A stretch of 44,345 bases of DNA from Chloracidobacterium sp. UBA3360 (GTDB lineage Bacteria > Acidobacteriota > Blastocatellia > Pyrinomonadales > Pyrinomonadaceae), in NCBI GenBank assembly GCA_002360555.1, contig DEQS01000100.1, positions 88,249-132,593 on the forward strand, read 5' to 3'. Made by a program: the position numbers and the translations under genes. Positions 34,280 through 43,315 of the stretch are shown piece by piece. Positions within the stretch are counted from its first letter, which is position 1, and each line of letters begins with the position of its first letter. The notes below the pieces were generated by a model. That model was not told the origin of the DNA and ran no database searches. It saw nothing but the letters and a program-made list of their open reading frames with translations.

Positions 34280-37072
34280 ATGGAAGACCCAACCAAATTA
34301 GATCCCGCTTCCGATACCGGACGCTGGCGGCGTGTAAAGGAAATATTCACGGCCGCATCGTCGCTGGCCGGCGCAAAGCGGCAAACATACTTGAAAGATG
34401 CGTGTGCGGGTGACGAAGACATTCTTCGGGAAGTAGAGAAGCTGCTCGGTTCGCTCGACAGTTCTGAGAGCTTTCTCGAATCACCCGCAATTGCGGATGC
34501 CGCGAGTATGTTCGAAGAGAAGAAAACAGCCATCGCGGGCACGACGACAGGCGACGTAAAGGGCGGCGAGTTCGTCGCCGGAACCATTCTCGCGAGCCGC
34601 TACCGCATCACGGGCCTGCTCGGCAAAGGCGGCATGGGAGAGGTTTACAAGGCCGAGGACATCAAGCTATCGCAGACCGTCGCACTCAAATTCCTCCCGG
34701 ACCACATGGAACGAAACGCAGACGTGCTCGAGCGTTTCCACGCCGAGGTTCGGACGGCCCGGCAGGTCTCTCACCCGAATGTCTGCCGCGTTTTTGACAT
34801 CGGCGAGATCGACGGCCGACATTTCATCTCAATGGAGTTTATCGATGGCGACGACCTCTCGTCCTTGTTGAGACGTGTTGGGCGTTTGCCCTCGGAACGA
34901 GCGATCGAGATATCGCGTGAGCTGTGCGTCGGGCTTGCCGCTATTCATGACGTCGGAATTCTGCACCGTGATTTCAAACCGGCAAACGTTATCATCGATA
35001 GCCGCGGAAGGGCGCGCATAACCGATTTTGGGATCGCCGGTCTGGAAGCCGATATTGCTTCGGACGGCCTAAGGGTCGGAACGCCCGCCTATATGTCGCC
35101 CGAGCAGATCGCGGGCCGGGGCGTGACGCCGCGAAGCGATATTTACGCGCTCGGCCTTGTCCTGTATGAGATCTTCACCGGCAAACAGGTGTTTAAGGCG
35201 GACACTATCCACGAGCTGATCAAAAAGCACCAGACCGAGACGCCGACAAACGCATCCGACATCGTCAAAAACATCGACCCGCTGGTCGAGAGCGTCATCG
35301 CCCAATGTCTCGAAAAAGATCCGAAAGATCGCCCGCAATCGGCGCTCCAAGTCGCAATGGCCCTGCCCGGCGGCAATCCGATGCAGATCGCACTCGATGC
35401 CGGACAAACGCCAAGTCCGGAGATGGTGGCGGCTTCGCCAAAAAGGGGAGCATTGCGGCCCGCCGTTGCTATGGCGTGCGTCATTGGAGCGGTTGCGATG
35501 ATCGGCTTCATTCTATTTGCTTCGATGAAGATCGGGCCGCAAAACCGCATTCCATTTACAAAATCGCCAGAAGTTATGTCTGAGCGAACCAGCGAGATCA
35601 TTTCAAAGTTTGGCTACACGGATGTGCCAGTAGAAAGACTTTATCGGTATTATTACGACGAAGCGTATGAGAGATATGTTCGGGAAGATCCGTCGCCCGA
35701 AAATTGGGAGAAAATATCGACCGGCCAGCCGTTGATGTTTGCCTTTGGTGAACAGCAAAGCCCTCGCTATTTTGATGTTGTGATGATGGGCAGTGGATTT
35801 TGGAGGTTTTTGCCGCAGACGACGGGCGGGATGAAGACAATTTCGCTCGACACTCGCGGACGATTGGTCGAATTCAGCGCGGTGCCGCCGCAGTTTACCG
35901 AAAGCCCCGCCAGACAAATAAATACGGATTTCACGCCCGCATTTTCAGCCGCCGAACTAGATCTGTCCAAATTCAAAGAGACCGCGCCAACTTGGACTCC
36001 GCCCGTTGCGTCTGATACTCGCAACGCTTGGGAGGGCGTTCTGCCCGACCACCCCGAGATCCCGCTTCGCGTCGAGGCCGCGGCGTTTCAAGGCAGGATC
36101 GTCTATTTTCAACTTATCTATCCGTGGACAAAGCCCGATGTTACCCGATTCGATTCTTTCACAACCCGCGATTGGATCGCGATATTCATCTTCGCCGGCG
36201 TATTTATCGGCATTATCCTGACCGCGATCTTTCTAGCGCGAAAGAATGTCAGATCGGGCAGCGGCGACCGCAAAGGTGCATTCAAAACGGCGCTGGTTGT
36301 TTTGGTTGTAACATTTAGCGGCTGGCTATTGAGTATGAATCACGTTCCGGCGTTTTTCCCCGAATTGGACCGCTTTTCACACTCAATGCGGATCGCTCTA
36401 TACTGGGCAGCCGCAACGTGGCTGTTTTATCTCGCGCTCGAACCAATTGTCCGGCGCAACCTGCCCGAACTGATCGTTTCGTGGAATCGTCTTTTGGTGG
36501 GCGACTGGCGCGACCCGCTTGTCGGGCGCGACGTTTTGCTCGGCGCATTGTGTGCCGTCGCAGAGGTGACCTTTCTTTACCTGTCCCTTTTGGCCCAACG
36601 CTTTTTTTACAATGACTTTGAGGCGTTTATTGACTCCAATGCGCTGATCGGCCTGCGAAGTCCTATTTCGATAATTCTGAGCGTTTCGGGCGGCACCATC
36701 ATGGGCGGATTTGCGTTTGTTTGTTTGCTGGTCATTTTGTTTTTGATGCTTCGACGCAGGCTATACGCAAGTATCGCTCTCTTTGTCATAGGCGCGACAA
36801 TTTCCGGGTTGTTTTTCAGTCAGTCATTGGTTGATCTGCCATTTATGTTAATTAGCATGGGAATCATGTGTATGGTCGTTAGCCGTCTGGGATTGGTGGC
36901 AACGATCGTTATGGTCACCGTCAACTCGTGGATGTTATCAACGCTCTTCACACTCAACTTTTCAGCATGGTACGCAACGCCGATGTTCGTGACGCTGGCG
37001 CTGATCCTGTTTCTGCTTGGCTACGGTTTTAAGGTCTCTACCGCGAATCGCCCGCTCTTTGGAAACGGGTAG
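34280..37072 (+). CDS. Polytopic membrane Ser/Thr protein kinase
   Basis: The predicted protein has 930 residues. An N-terminal leader (about 15-75, RWRRVKEIFTAA through EVEKLLGSL) is the conserved lead-in of acidobacterial kinases. The Hanks-type kinase domain spans about 108-362: the glycine loop GKGGMGEVYK, Lys137 in VALKFLP, HRDFKPANV with Asp231, DFG with Asp249, and SPEQ in the activation segment. A transmembrane helix at about 393-415 is followed by a 200-residue extracytoplasmic region and about eight further membrane helices. These include an LEPIVRRNLPELIVSWNRLLVGDWRDPLVGRDVLLG segment (about 712-750) found in other acidobacterial kinases. It is likely a sensor kinase acting on regulators; the adjacent ECF sigma factor is a plausible target. 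Confidence 0.9.
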   Translation: MEDPTKLDPASDTGRWRRVKEIFTAASSLAGAKRQTYLKDACAGDEDILREVEKLLGSLDSSESFLESPAIADAASMFEEKKTAIAGTTTGDVKGGEFVAGTILASRYRITGLLGKGGMGEVYKAEDIKLSQTVALKFLPDHMERNADVLERFHAEVRTARQVSHPNVCRVFDIGEIDGRHFISMEFIDGDDLSSLLRRVGRLPSERAIEISRELCVGLAAIHDVGILHRDFKPANVIIDSRGRARITDFGIAGLEADIASDGLRVGTPAYMSPEQIAGRGVTPRSDIYALGLVLYEIFTGKQVFKADTIHELIKKHQTETPTNASDIVKNIDPLVESVIAQCLEKDPKDRPQSALQVAMALPGGNPMQIALDAGQTPSPEMVAASPKRGALRPAVAMACVIGAVAMIGFILFASMKIGPQNRIPFTKSPEVMSERTSEIISKFGYTDVPVERLYRYYYDEAYERYVREDPSPENWEKISTGQPLMFAFGEQQSPRYFDVVMMGSGFWRFLPQTTGGMKTISLDTRGRLVEFSAVPPQFTESPARQINTDFTPAFSAAELDLSKFKETAPTWTPPVASDTRNAWEGVLPDHPEIPLRVEAAAFQGRIVYFQLIYPWTKPDVTRFDSFTTRDWIAIFIFAGVFIGIILTAIFLARKNVRSGSGDRKGAFKTALVVLVVTFSGWLLSMNHVPAFFPELDRFSHSMRIALYWAAATWLFYLALEPIVRRNLPELIVSWNRLLVGDWRDPLVGRDVLLGALCAVAEVTFLYLSLLAQRFFYNDFEAFIDSNALIGLRSPISIILSVSGGTIMGGFAFVCLLVILFLMLRRRLYASIALFVIGATISGLFFSQSLVDLPFMLISMGIMCMVVSRLGLVATIVMVTVNSWMLSTLFTLNFSAWYATPMFVTLALILFLLGYGFKVSTANRPLFGNG

Positions 37073-37130
37073 TTTTTTTGAGCCTGAAGGCAGAACTAAG
37101 TGGTGTCACTCGCCCTCGATAAAAGTTTGG

Positions 37131-37136
37131 TAGAAT
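37131..37136 (+). promoter_or_regulatory. TAGAAT -10-like box 6 nt before msrA
   Basis: TAGAAT (one mismatch to TATAAT) ends 6 nt before the msrA ATG. No Shine-Dalgarno is present, so a leaderless transcript is likely. No clear -35 box is seen. Confidence 0.4.
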
Positions 37137-37142
37137 TTAGCT

Positions 37143-37682
37143 ATGGATAATTTAGAAACGGCGACGTTGGCGGCGGGGTGTTTTTGGTGTGTTGAGGCGA
37201 TATTTGACGACCTGAAAGGCGTCGAAGATGTCGTTTCCGGTTACTCCGGCGGACACACTGAAAATCCGACTTACAAAGAGGTTTGTAGTGAGACGACCGG
37301 CCACGCCGAGGTTGTGCAGATCAGGTTCGATCCCGCCGAGTTATCATACAAAGAGCTTTTGCAGGTGTTCTTTACCGTCCACGACCCGACCACGCTAAAT
37401 CGCCAAGGCGGCGACATCGGTACATCTTACCGCTCGGCGGTCTTTTATCATTCCGACGAACAAAAGCGAATTGCCGAAGAAACGATCGCCGAGTTTAACG
37501 CCGAGGGCATCTACGATAACCCAATCGTGACCGAGGTCACTGCGTTTGATAAATTTTGGCCCGCCGAAGATTATCACCAAGAATATTTCGCCAACAACCC
37601 AAACCAGCCATATTGCAACGCCGTCGTCGCACCAAAGGTCGCAAAGTTTCGGCAAAAGTTTCTCTCGCGGCTAAAAAATTAA
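37143..37682 (+). CDS. msrA: Peptide-methionine (S)-S-oxide reductase MsrA
   Basis: The product is 179 residues. MsrA reduces methionine-S-sulfoxide in proteins and free Met. The catalytic GCFWC is at residues 12-16 (TLAAGCFWCVEA), followed by GYSGGHTENPTYKEVCSETTGHAEVV and the conserved TSYRSAVFYH. No signal peptide is present, so it is cytoplasmic. Of the usual resolving Cys region, one late Cys remains (QPYCNAVVAPK), consistent with recycling through a Cys pair. It is a single-gene unit between the kinase and the SdrD_B-type protein gene. Confidence 0.96.
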   Translation: MDNLETATLAAGCFWCVEAIFDDLKGVEDVVSGYSGGHTENPTYKEVCSETTGHAEVVQIRFDPAELSYKELLQVFFTVHDPTTLNRQGGDIGTSYRSAVFYHSDEQKRIAEETIAEFNAEGIYDNPIVTEVTAFDKFWPAEDYHQEYFANNPNQPYCNAVVAPKVAKFRQKFLSRLKN

Positions 37683-37705
37683 CCACCCACCGTGTTAAAT
37701 TTTGT

Positions 37706-37735
37706 TTGACACATTAGTATCGGATGCTGTATCTT
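37706..37735 (+). promoter_or_regulatory. Candidate sigma-70 promoter for the SdrD_B-type protein gene
   Basis: TTGACA (37706-37711) and TATCTT (37730-37735) are 18 bp apart, a near-consensus -35/-10 pair, about 110 nt ahead of the start codon at 37847. This is one of the few places in the window with a recognisable -35 box. Confidence 0.45.
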
Positions 37736-37846
37736 TCTACTAGCAGTCGCTGATGCCTTATATCAGCAGCTCCCGCAAAGCCCTACTCCAACCCATCACC
37801 CTTGAGATTCGATACCCCGAATTTCTCACAAAGGAACCCTCATAAA

Positions 37847-40525
37847 ATGAAGATAAATGCTTTTCTCGCCCGCTACAGGGCCGTCGCTGTCCTTTCGCTG
37901 ATCGCAGTGCTGTTTCTGTCGATCGTTTTTTCAAATGAGTTTTACTCAAGCGCTCAGAGGATGACAAGACCCTCAGTCGCCGACACCGAAAAATCGGATG
38001 CCGCAATGGCAGGCACCATCTCAGGTAAGGTATTTCAGGACTTTAACGGCAATGGGGCATATGACAACACGAGCGGATTAAACTCGATCGACGGCGGTGT
38101 CGCCGGCGTGACGGTCAGTGCGTATGACGGGCTCGGCAATGCATGCGGCTCGACGATGACTGACGCCGCCGGCAACTATTCGCTGAGCGCGACCGGTACG
38201 GGTCCTTATCGCGTCGAGTTTACGACGCTGCCGAGCGGCTTTATGCCATCGGCGAGAGCGACCGATTCGGTCTCAGGTGGCACCGCTGCTGATTCAGGTT
38301 CGACGGTGCAGTTTGTTCCCAACAGCAACACGCCTAACGTAAATCTTGCTCTTAACCGCCCCGAAGAATTTTGCGAAAACAACCCCGCAGCGGTCGTCTC
38401 GAGATTTGTCGAGGGTGCTCAAAACGGCGTCTATGCCAATAACAGCGTGTTGTGGGATTTCCCTTACAATTCGGGAACGGCATATACCGATACGACTGTC
38501 GCAAACTACGACAATCCTTCGACCCACGCGCTTAGCGTTGCTGCCAGCACGACGGGAACGGTATTTTCGTTGGCTTATTCGCGTGTCAATCGCCGTGTCT
38601 ATGCAGCATCTTTCTTCAAACGCCACGCAGGGTTTGGCCCGGGCGTTGATAACATCTTTAACAACGCCGACGACGCGGGTGCGATCTACGTCATCAATCC
38701 GGCGACAAACGCTATTACATCAAAATTCACACTGCCGGCAGCGACAACCAATGCACACGATCCGCTGGATTACACCTCGGATAACAACGATGCGGGCTGG
38801 GATGCGGTCGGTAAGACCAGCATCGGCGGTATGGATCTGGCGGCTGACGAGAGCAGATTGTTCGTGATGAATCTCGAAAACCGCAGGCTCTATGCCCTAA
38901 ACCCTTCGACCGGTGCATCGCTTGGCAATAGTGCCCAGGCTTCGACTCTGACCCTGCCTACACCGGGCGGCAGTGCTGCTAACTGTCCTGCGGGCGACAT
39001 CCGTCCGTTTGCAGTGAAAGCGTATCGCGGACAAGTTTACGTCGGCATGGTCTGCTCTGCTGAAAGCACAAATGCAGTAGCAAATCTATTCGCGTACGTT
39101 GTTCAGGTAGATCCAACGACGCTTGCATTTGGCCCGGTTGTACACAGCTTTCCGTTGAACTATCCGCGCGGCTTCGCCGACCCGGGACAAGCGGCGGAAT
39201 GGCGCCCTTGGAGACCAACAGTTCAGTCAAATTTTGCTTTTCCGCAGCCTATGTTCGTCGATATGGAATTTGAGAACGGCAACCTGCTTATCGGCCTTCG
39301 TGACCGTGCGGGCGATCAGGCGTTTGACAATGGCCCGGATGCAAAACGTACCGCCGGTGATTCGCTCAAGTCGTGCGGCTCGTTCGGAGCGTGGACGCTT
39401 GAGGATAATGGCCGATGCGGCTCAGCACCGTTACTCGGACAGGCGCCACAGGCGACCGGTCAGGGCCCGGGCGATGCCGAATTCTTTTACGAAGATGATT
39501 TTTGTCTGACGCCAAACGGAGCCAACTATCACGACGAAGTAGGTTGGGGAGTAATGCTCCATATTCCCGGCCGTGAACACGTCATCACCACGCTGCTCGA
39601 CCCGATCTCACGCGCCATTTCAAGCGGTGCTACATTTGACGGCGGTATGCGTTGGATGAATGTTAATACGGGTGCGAGCAATCGTGCCTATCGTATCTAT
39701 AACGGTACGGGCGGCTCAAGCGTGCCTGATTTTGGTAAGGCAAACGGCCTCGGCGGCACGACCGCTATGTGTAGTGCGGCACCGATCGAGATCGGCAACC
39801 GCGTCTGGCGTGATATCAACAACAACGGCGTTCAGGATGGAGGCGAGGTGGGCATTGCAAACGTCACGGTTCGTCTCTATCAGGGATCGACAAATGTCGG
39901 AACCGCTATTACGGATGCGAATGGCGAATACTATTTTGTTTCGTCCACGGCGGTTGACCCAACGCCAACCGACAACATCGGCCAGGTAAATGGTGGTATT
40001 CAATATACAACGGCCTATCAGGTGCGTTTTGACAATCCTGCCAACTACAGTAGCGGCGGCCCGCTATTCGGACTGTTTTTGACGACGCAGAATGTAACCT
40101 CACAGCTCGGGTCAGACGACTCGTCTGATTCGGATGCGGCTAATGTGGTCAATCCGGCAGGTTCGCCGTCAACAGGAACATTCGGCGTGGTCAGTCTGAC
40201 GACCGGCGGAGTCGGTGCCAACGATCATACGTTTGACACAGGTTTTGCGGCAACCCCACTCTCGTCTGAGGTATCGGTCAGCGGCCGAGTCCTGACCAGC
40301 GAGGGCCGCGGTGTGACCAATGCTGTTGTCTCTCTGATCGAGGCAAACGGCAATGTTCGCAACGTCCTTACCGGTCGATGGGGCTACTTTAACTTTAGCA
40401 ACGTCGAAGATGGCCAGACGGTGGTAGTTAGCGTACGGTCGCGACGATTCTCGTTTAGCCAATCGGCGCATGTCATTTCGCTGACGGACAACGTTGTCGA
40501 TCTAAATTTCGTCGCCGATCAGTAG
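37847..40525 (+). CDS. Large secreted SdrD_B-type surface protein with C-terminal carboxypeptidase-regulatory-like domain
   Basis: The product is 892 residues from the ATG at 37847; a TTG-initiated extension of 15 residues is unlikely. After a signal/anchor segment (FLARYRAVAVLSLIAVLFLSIVF) comes a first SdrD_B-like domain (about 55-135) with the Ca-binding DFNGNGAYD loop. A roughly 500-residue centre with propeller-like repeats (AGAIYVINPATNAITSKF, RLYALNPSTGASL) and paired Cys follows. A second SdrD_B domain (about 645-740) has DINNNGVQDGGE. The last 85 residues start VSGRVLTSEGRG and match the end of the NUC1 nuclease at 6962-10027. It is probably displayed on the cell surface or secreted; the role is unknown. 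It is followed by a strong terminator. Confidence 0.8.
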   Translation: MKINAFLARYRAVAVLSLIAVLFLSIVFSNEFYSSAQRMTRPSVADTEKSDAAMAGTISGKVFQDFNGNGAYDNTSGLNSIDGGVAGVTVSAYDGLGNACGSTMTDAAGNYSLSATGTGPYRVEFTTLPSGFMPSARATDSVSGGTAADSGSTVQFVPNSNTPNVNLALNRPEEFCENNPAAVVSRFVEGAQNGVYANNSVLWDFPYNSGTAYTDTTVANYDNPSTHALSVAASTTGTVFSLAYSRVNRRVYAASFFKRHAGFGPGVDNIFNNADDAGAIYVINPATNAITSKFTLPAATTNAHDPLDYTSDNNDAGWDAVGKTSIGGMDLAADESRLFVMNLENRRLYALNPSTGASLGNSAQASTLTLPTPGGSAANCPAGDIRPFAVKAYRGQVYVGMVCSAESTNAVANLFAYVVQVDPTTLAFGPVVHSFPLNYPRGFADPGQAAEWRPWRPTVQSNFAFPQPMFVDMEFENGNLLIGLRDRAGDQAFDNGPDAKRTAGDSLKSCGSFGAWTLEDNGRCGSAPLLGQAPQATGQGPGDAEFFYEDDFCLTPNGANYHDEVGWGVMLHIPGREHVITTLLDPISRAISSGATFDGGMRWMNVNTGASNRAYRIYNGTGGSSVPDFGKANGLGGTTAMCSAAPIEIGNRVWRDINNNGVQDGGEVGIANVTVRLYQGSTNVGTAITDANGEYYFVSSTAVDPTPTDNIGQVNGGIQYTTAYQVRFDNPANYSSGGPLFGLFLTTQNVTSQLGSDDSSDSDAANVVNPAGSPSTGTFGVVSLTTGGVGANDHTFDTGFAATPLSSEVSVSGRVLTSEGRGVTNAVVSLIEANGNVRNVLTGRWGYFNFSNVEDGQTVVVSVRSRRFSFSQSAHVISLTDNVVDLNFVADQ

Positions 40526-40559
40526 ATGACGGGCTGACAATTTCTCTCCCAAGCTTTAT

Positions 40560-40591
40560 GAGCGGTCGTCCCATACGGCCGCTCTTTTTTT
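40560..40591 (+). terminator. Rho-independent terminator after the SdrD_B-type protein gene
   Basis: A 9-bp stem (GAGCGGTCG with CGGCCGCTC, one G-T pair) and a 7-nt loop (40560-40584) are followed by seven T residues. Confidence 0.9.
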
Positions 40592-40723
40592 GTTCACAAC
40601 TTGCCGAGCAGCATCAGCACACCACACACTCTTGACTCTCAAACCGAATTGGTTCAAAATTCGCGTTAAACCATACCTTTAGACAAATTAGCTTAGTACA
40701 AAATTGATCGCGCGAGGACCATT

Positions 40724-42517
40724 ATGAATCTATTCAGGACTAAATCCATTTCGCAAATTCAGGCTGACGCTGCTGCCGGGATGACGGAGCATGTCGGTGA
40801 TGCGGCTCCTGCCGGAACTCTACGTCGAACGCTCGGCGTTTTTGACCTGACGCTAATGGGCATTGCAGCAATTATTGGTGCGGGCATTTTTGCCATGGTC
40901 GGCAAAGCGTCGTATAACGGCGGCCCGGCGGTCGCTCTGCTGTTTGTCTTTACGGCGGTCGCGTGTGCGTTTTCGGCACTTTGCTACGCGGAGTTTGCCT
41001 CGCGGATACCGGTTGCCGGTTCGGCATACACATACGCGTATGCGTCGATGGGCGAATTTATCGCCTGGATCATCGGCTGGGATCTGATCGTCGAATACGC
41101 CATCGGCAACATAGCCGTCGCCATCTCGTGGAGCGATTATTTTACCGGTCTTTTGAAGGGCTACGGTATCGACATACCGCTGCATTTTACGATGGATTTT
41201 CTAACGGCAAAGCGTGGCTACACCGCTGTTACAGAAGCCGTCGCCGGCGGTGCGACCGTTGACGCTTTGACAGCCGCTTGCTCGGCAACTGACGCCGCAA
41301 TTAGCTGCGGTCAGGTAGACGGCTATCTCGCATGGCTCAACGCTCCAAAGCTCGGCTCGATCTCGGTCGTCTGCGATCTGCCCGCGTTGCTGATCACACT
41401 CGTAATTACGACTCTCGTTTTTATCGGCATCCGCGAATCAAAATTTGCGTCGAACATCATGACCGTGCTAAAGATCGGCATCATTTTGCTGGTTATTTTC
41501 CTCGGCCTCAATTACGTCAATCCGGCCAACTGGTCGCCATTCGCACCAAACGGCGTCGAAGGCGTGCTCAAGGGCGTCTCGGCAGTATTTTTTGCCTACA
41601 TCGGTTTTGACGCACTTTCGACGACCGCCGAAGAATGTAAGAATCCGCGACGCGATCTGCCGATAGCAATGATCGCGTCCCTTGTCATTTGTACGATCCT
41701 TTACATCGCTGTCACGCTTGTTTTGACCGGTATGGTCAGCTACAAAATGCTCGACGTCGGCGATCCGCTGGCGTTTGTTTTTGGTCCTGAGGGTGCAAAC
41801 ATTCCTTGGGTTGCGGGCATCATCGCGGTAAGTGCCGTGATCGCTCTGGCGACGGTTTTCCTCGTATTTCAGATCGGCCAGCCGCGTCTGTGGATGGCAA
41901 TGAGCCGCGACGGATTGCTTCCGAAAAAGTTCTCCTCGATCCATCCGAGATTTAACACGCCTTGGTTTGCGACCATCATAACCGGCCTTGTTGTGGCTAT
42001 TCCAGCCTTATTTATGAACCTAACCGAGGTCACGGATCTCGCCAGCATCGGTACGCTGTTCGCTTTTGTCGTGGTGTGTGCGGGTGTACTTTTCAAGGAA
42101 AAAGAATTTAAGGAAAGCGGCACGCGTTTTGTGCCGTATATCAACTCACAATTCATATTGCCGGTTATCCTGATCATCGTCGCATACGTTATTTATTCCT
42201 TTAGCCCGACGTTTTACAGTGATTTGATCACCATCACGCCTAAGGACGGAGAGACGATGCTCGGTGCATTTTCGCACAAGATACCGATGATCTTTTTCGT
42301 TATCGTGTCGGTACTGCTTGTCTTTTTCAGCCTTACAAAGAAGCTCTCGCTGATTCCGATCCTCGGGCTCTTGTCGTGTCTGTATCTGATGACTGAGCTT
42401 GGCGTAACGAACTGGATCCGCTTCGGCGTCTGGCTACTCGTTGGTATGGTGATCTATTTTATGTACGGCTACAGCAACAGCCATCTCAATCGCGACAGCG
42501 AGGAGGCAGCGGGCTAA
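40724..42517 (+). CDS. APC-superfamily amino acid permease (cationic amino acid transporter-like)
   Basis: The predicted protein has 597 residues and about 13-14 membrane helices. The first helix carries the APC signature GIAAIIGAGIFAMVG, and YAEFASRIPVAGSAYTYAY with the following GWDLIVEYAIGN is typical of the cationic amino acid transporter group. Conserved FFAYIGFDALSTTAEECKNPRRDLP and RLWMAMSRDGLLP support this. It imports amino acids by proton or ion coupling in the inner membrane; the substrate is not fixed by sequence. A loop of about 65 residues (HFTMDF to PKLGSISVV) carries two Cys and is not part of the core fold. A GAGGA 6 nt before the ATG is a good Shine-Dalgarno. The C-terminus is longer than in bacterial AdiC-type permeases. 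Confidence 0.9.
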   Translation: MNLFRTKSISQIQADAAAGMTEHVGDAAPAGTLRRTLGVFDLTLMGIAAIIGAGIFAMVGKASYNGGPAVALLFVFTAVACAFSALCYAEFASRIPVAGSAYTYAYASMGEFIAWIIGWDLIVEYAIGNIAVAISWSDYFTGLLKGYGIDIPLHFTMDFLTAKRGYTAVTEAVAGGATVDALTAACSATDAAISCGQVDGYLAWLNAPKLGSISVVCDLPALLITLVITTLVFIGIRESKFASNIMTVLKIGIILLVIFLGLNYVNPANWSPFAPNGVEGVLKGVSAVFFAYIGFDALSTTAEECKNPRRDLPIAMIASLVICTILYIAVTLVLTGMVSYKMLDVGDPLAFVFGPEGANIPWVAGIIAVSAVIALATVFLVFQIGQPRLWMAMSRDGLLPKKFSSIHPRFNTPWFATIITGLVVAIPALFMNLTEVTDLASIGTLFAFVVVCAGVLFKEKEFKESGTRFVPYINSQFILPVILIIVAYVIYSFSPTFYSDLITITPKDGETMLGAFSHKIPMIFFVIVSVLLVFFSLTKKLSLIPILGLLSCLYLMTELGVTNWIRFGVWLLVGMVIYFMYGYSNSHLNRDSEEAAG

Positions 42518-42619
42518 GAGAGGATTTACAATTCTTTACACTTGATCCAAAACCATATGGACTAAACTAGCGTCTTACAGGGGTATCTATCTGATCTCAA
42601 TTTTAGTAGGAGCTATATT

Positions 42620-43201
42620 ATGAAAAAGAACTTTATTTTTGCGGCGGCTTTGATGCTGTTTGCGATGGCTGTTTCTGCCTCGGCGCAAAAGGCCACAGAT
42701 TTTAGCGGAACCTGGAACCTCGACCTCGCAAAGTCGAAACTCTCTGACCGCGAAAAAACGAGCATCGAATCCCAGACTCTGATCGTCACTCAAACGGCGA
42801 CCGAGCTCAAGGTCGAAACGACGACCAAGCGTGCAGCACCTCCGGCAGGCGCACCCGCAGGCGGACCTCCGGCTGGTGGGCCACCTCCGGGCGGTGGCGG
42901 CGGACGCATGGGTGGCGGCGGTATGATGGGCGGCGGTGACGGAACCGTGAGCTATGCACTCGATGGCAAAGAGGTCAAAACCGAGATGTCCGGTCAAATG
43001 GGCACAATGCAGATCTCGACCAAAGCCAAACTCGACGGCGGCAAGCTCGAGATAACCCGCACCGTCGGCACGCCTATGGGCGACCGCGTCACAACTGAGA
43101 AATGGTGGTTAAATGCTGACGGAACTCTGTCAGTCGAGTCACAACGGCCAAACCGCGACGGCGGAACGGACACCACGACCAAGGTTTACGTTAAGAAATA
43201 A
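42620..43201 (+). CDS. Secreted beta-rich protein with Gly/Pro-rich insert
   Basis: The predicted protein has 193 residues: a signal peptide (MKKNFIFAAALMLFAMAVSASA), then DFSGTWNLDLAKSKLSD, an opening common in acidobacterial lipocalin-like secreted proteins. A low-complexity stretch of about 40 residues (roughly 74-113) follows, made of Pro-Ala-Gly and Gly-Gly-Met repeats. The C-terminal half resumes beta-type sequence (TVSYALDGKEVKTEMSGQMG, KWWLNADGTLSVESQR). The two halves read as one beta-barrel interrupted by a disordered insert. No exact function can be given. AGGAG lies 8 nt before the ATG. A bidirectional terminator follows. Confidence 0.75.
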   Translation: MKKNFIFAAALMLFAMAVSASAQKATDFSGTWNLDLAKSKLSDREKTSIESQTLIVTQTATELKVETTTKRAAPPAGAPAGGPPAGGPPPGGGGGRMGGGGMMGGGDGTVSYALDGKEVKTEMSGQMGTMQISTKAKLDGGKLEITRTVGTPMGDRVTTEKWWLNADGTLSVESQRPNRDGGTDTTTKVYVKK

Positions 43202-43220
43202 TTGAATAACAACCAATATA

Positions 43221-43246
43221 AAAAGGCGGCCCTAGAGCCGCCTTTT
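43221..43246. terminator. Bidirectional Rho-independent terminator
   Basis: A 10-bp perfect stem, AAAAGGCGGC with GCCGCCTTTT, and a 6-nt loop give a T-run on both strands. It can end the secreted-protein gene on the plus strand and the DHH gene on the minus strand. Confidence 0.9.
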
Positions 43247-43261
43247 TTATTGTCCGAGGCT

Positions 43262-43310
43262 TTGGTCCATCTTGGTACACCTTGGTCCACTTGGTCCGGA
43301 CCGGACCAAG
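43262..43310. repeat. Period-10 TTGGTCC repeat ending in a 21-bp palindrome
   Basis: TTGGTCCA-type words start at 43262, 43272, 43282 and 43291, spaced 10, 10 and 9 bp. The last forms a perfect palindrome with its inverted copy: arms of 10 nt (43290-43299 and 43301-43310) around one central base. It lies between the bidirectional terminator and the stop codon of the DHH gene. Confidence 0.75.
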
Positions 43311-43315
43311 ATCAA

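Noticed and set aside
37743..37772. Short inverted repeat around GCTGAT/ATCAGC as a terminator for msrA
   Set aside because: The stem is only six bases, no T-run follows, and it lies downstream of the candidate promoter for the next gene.
40632..40660. TTGACT/CAAAAT as a promoter for the amino acid permease
   Set aside because: The -10 matches consensus at only four of six positions and other AT-rich hexamers fit as well, so it is not listed.
43262..43310. TTGGTCC array as a CRISPR
   Set aside because: Units are 10 bp with no unique spacers and no cas genes are present.
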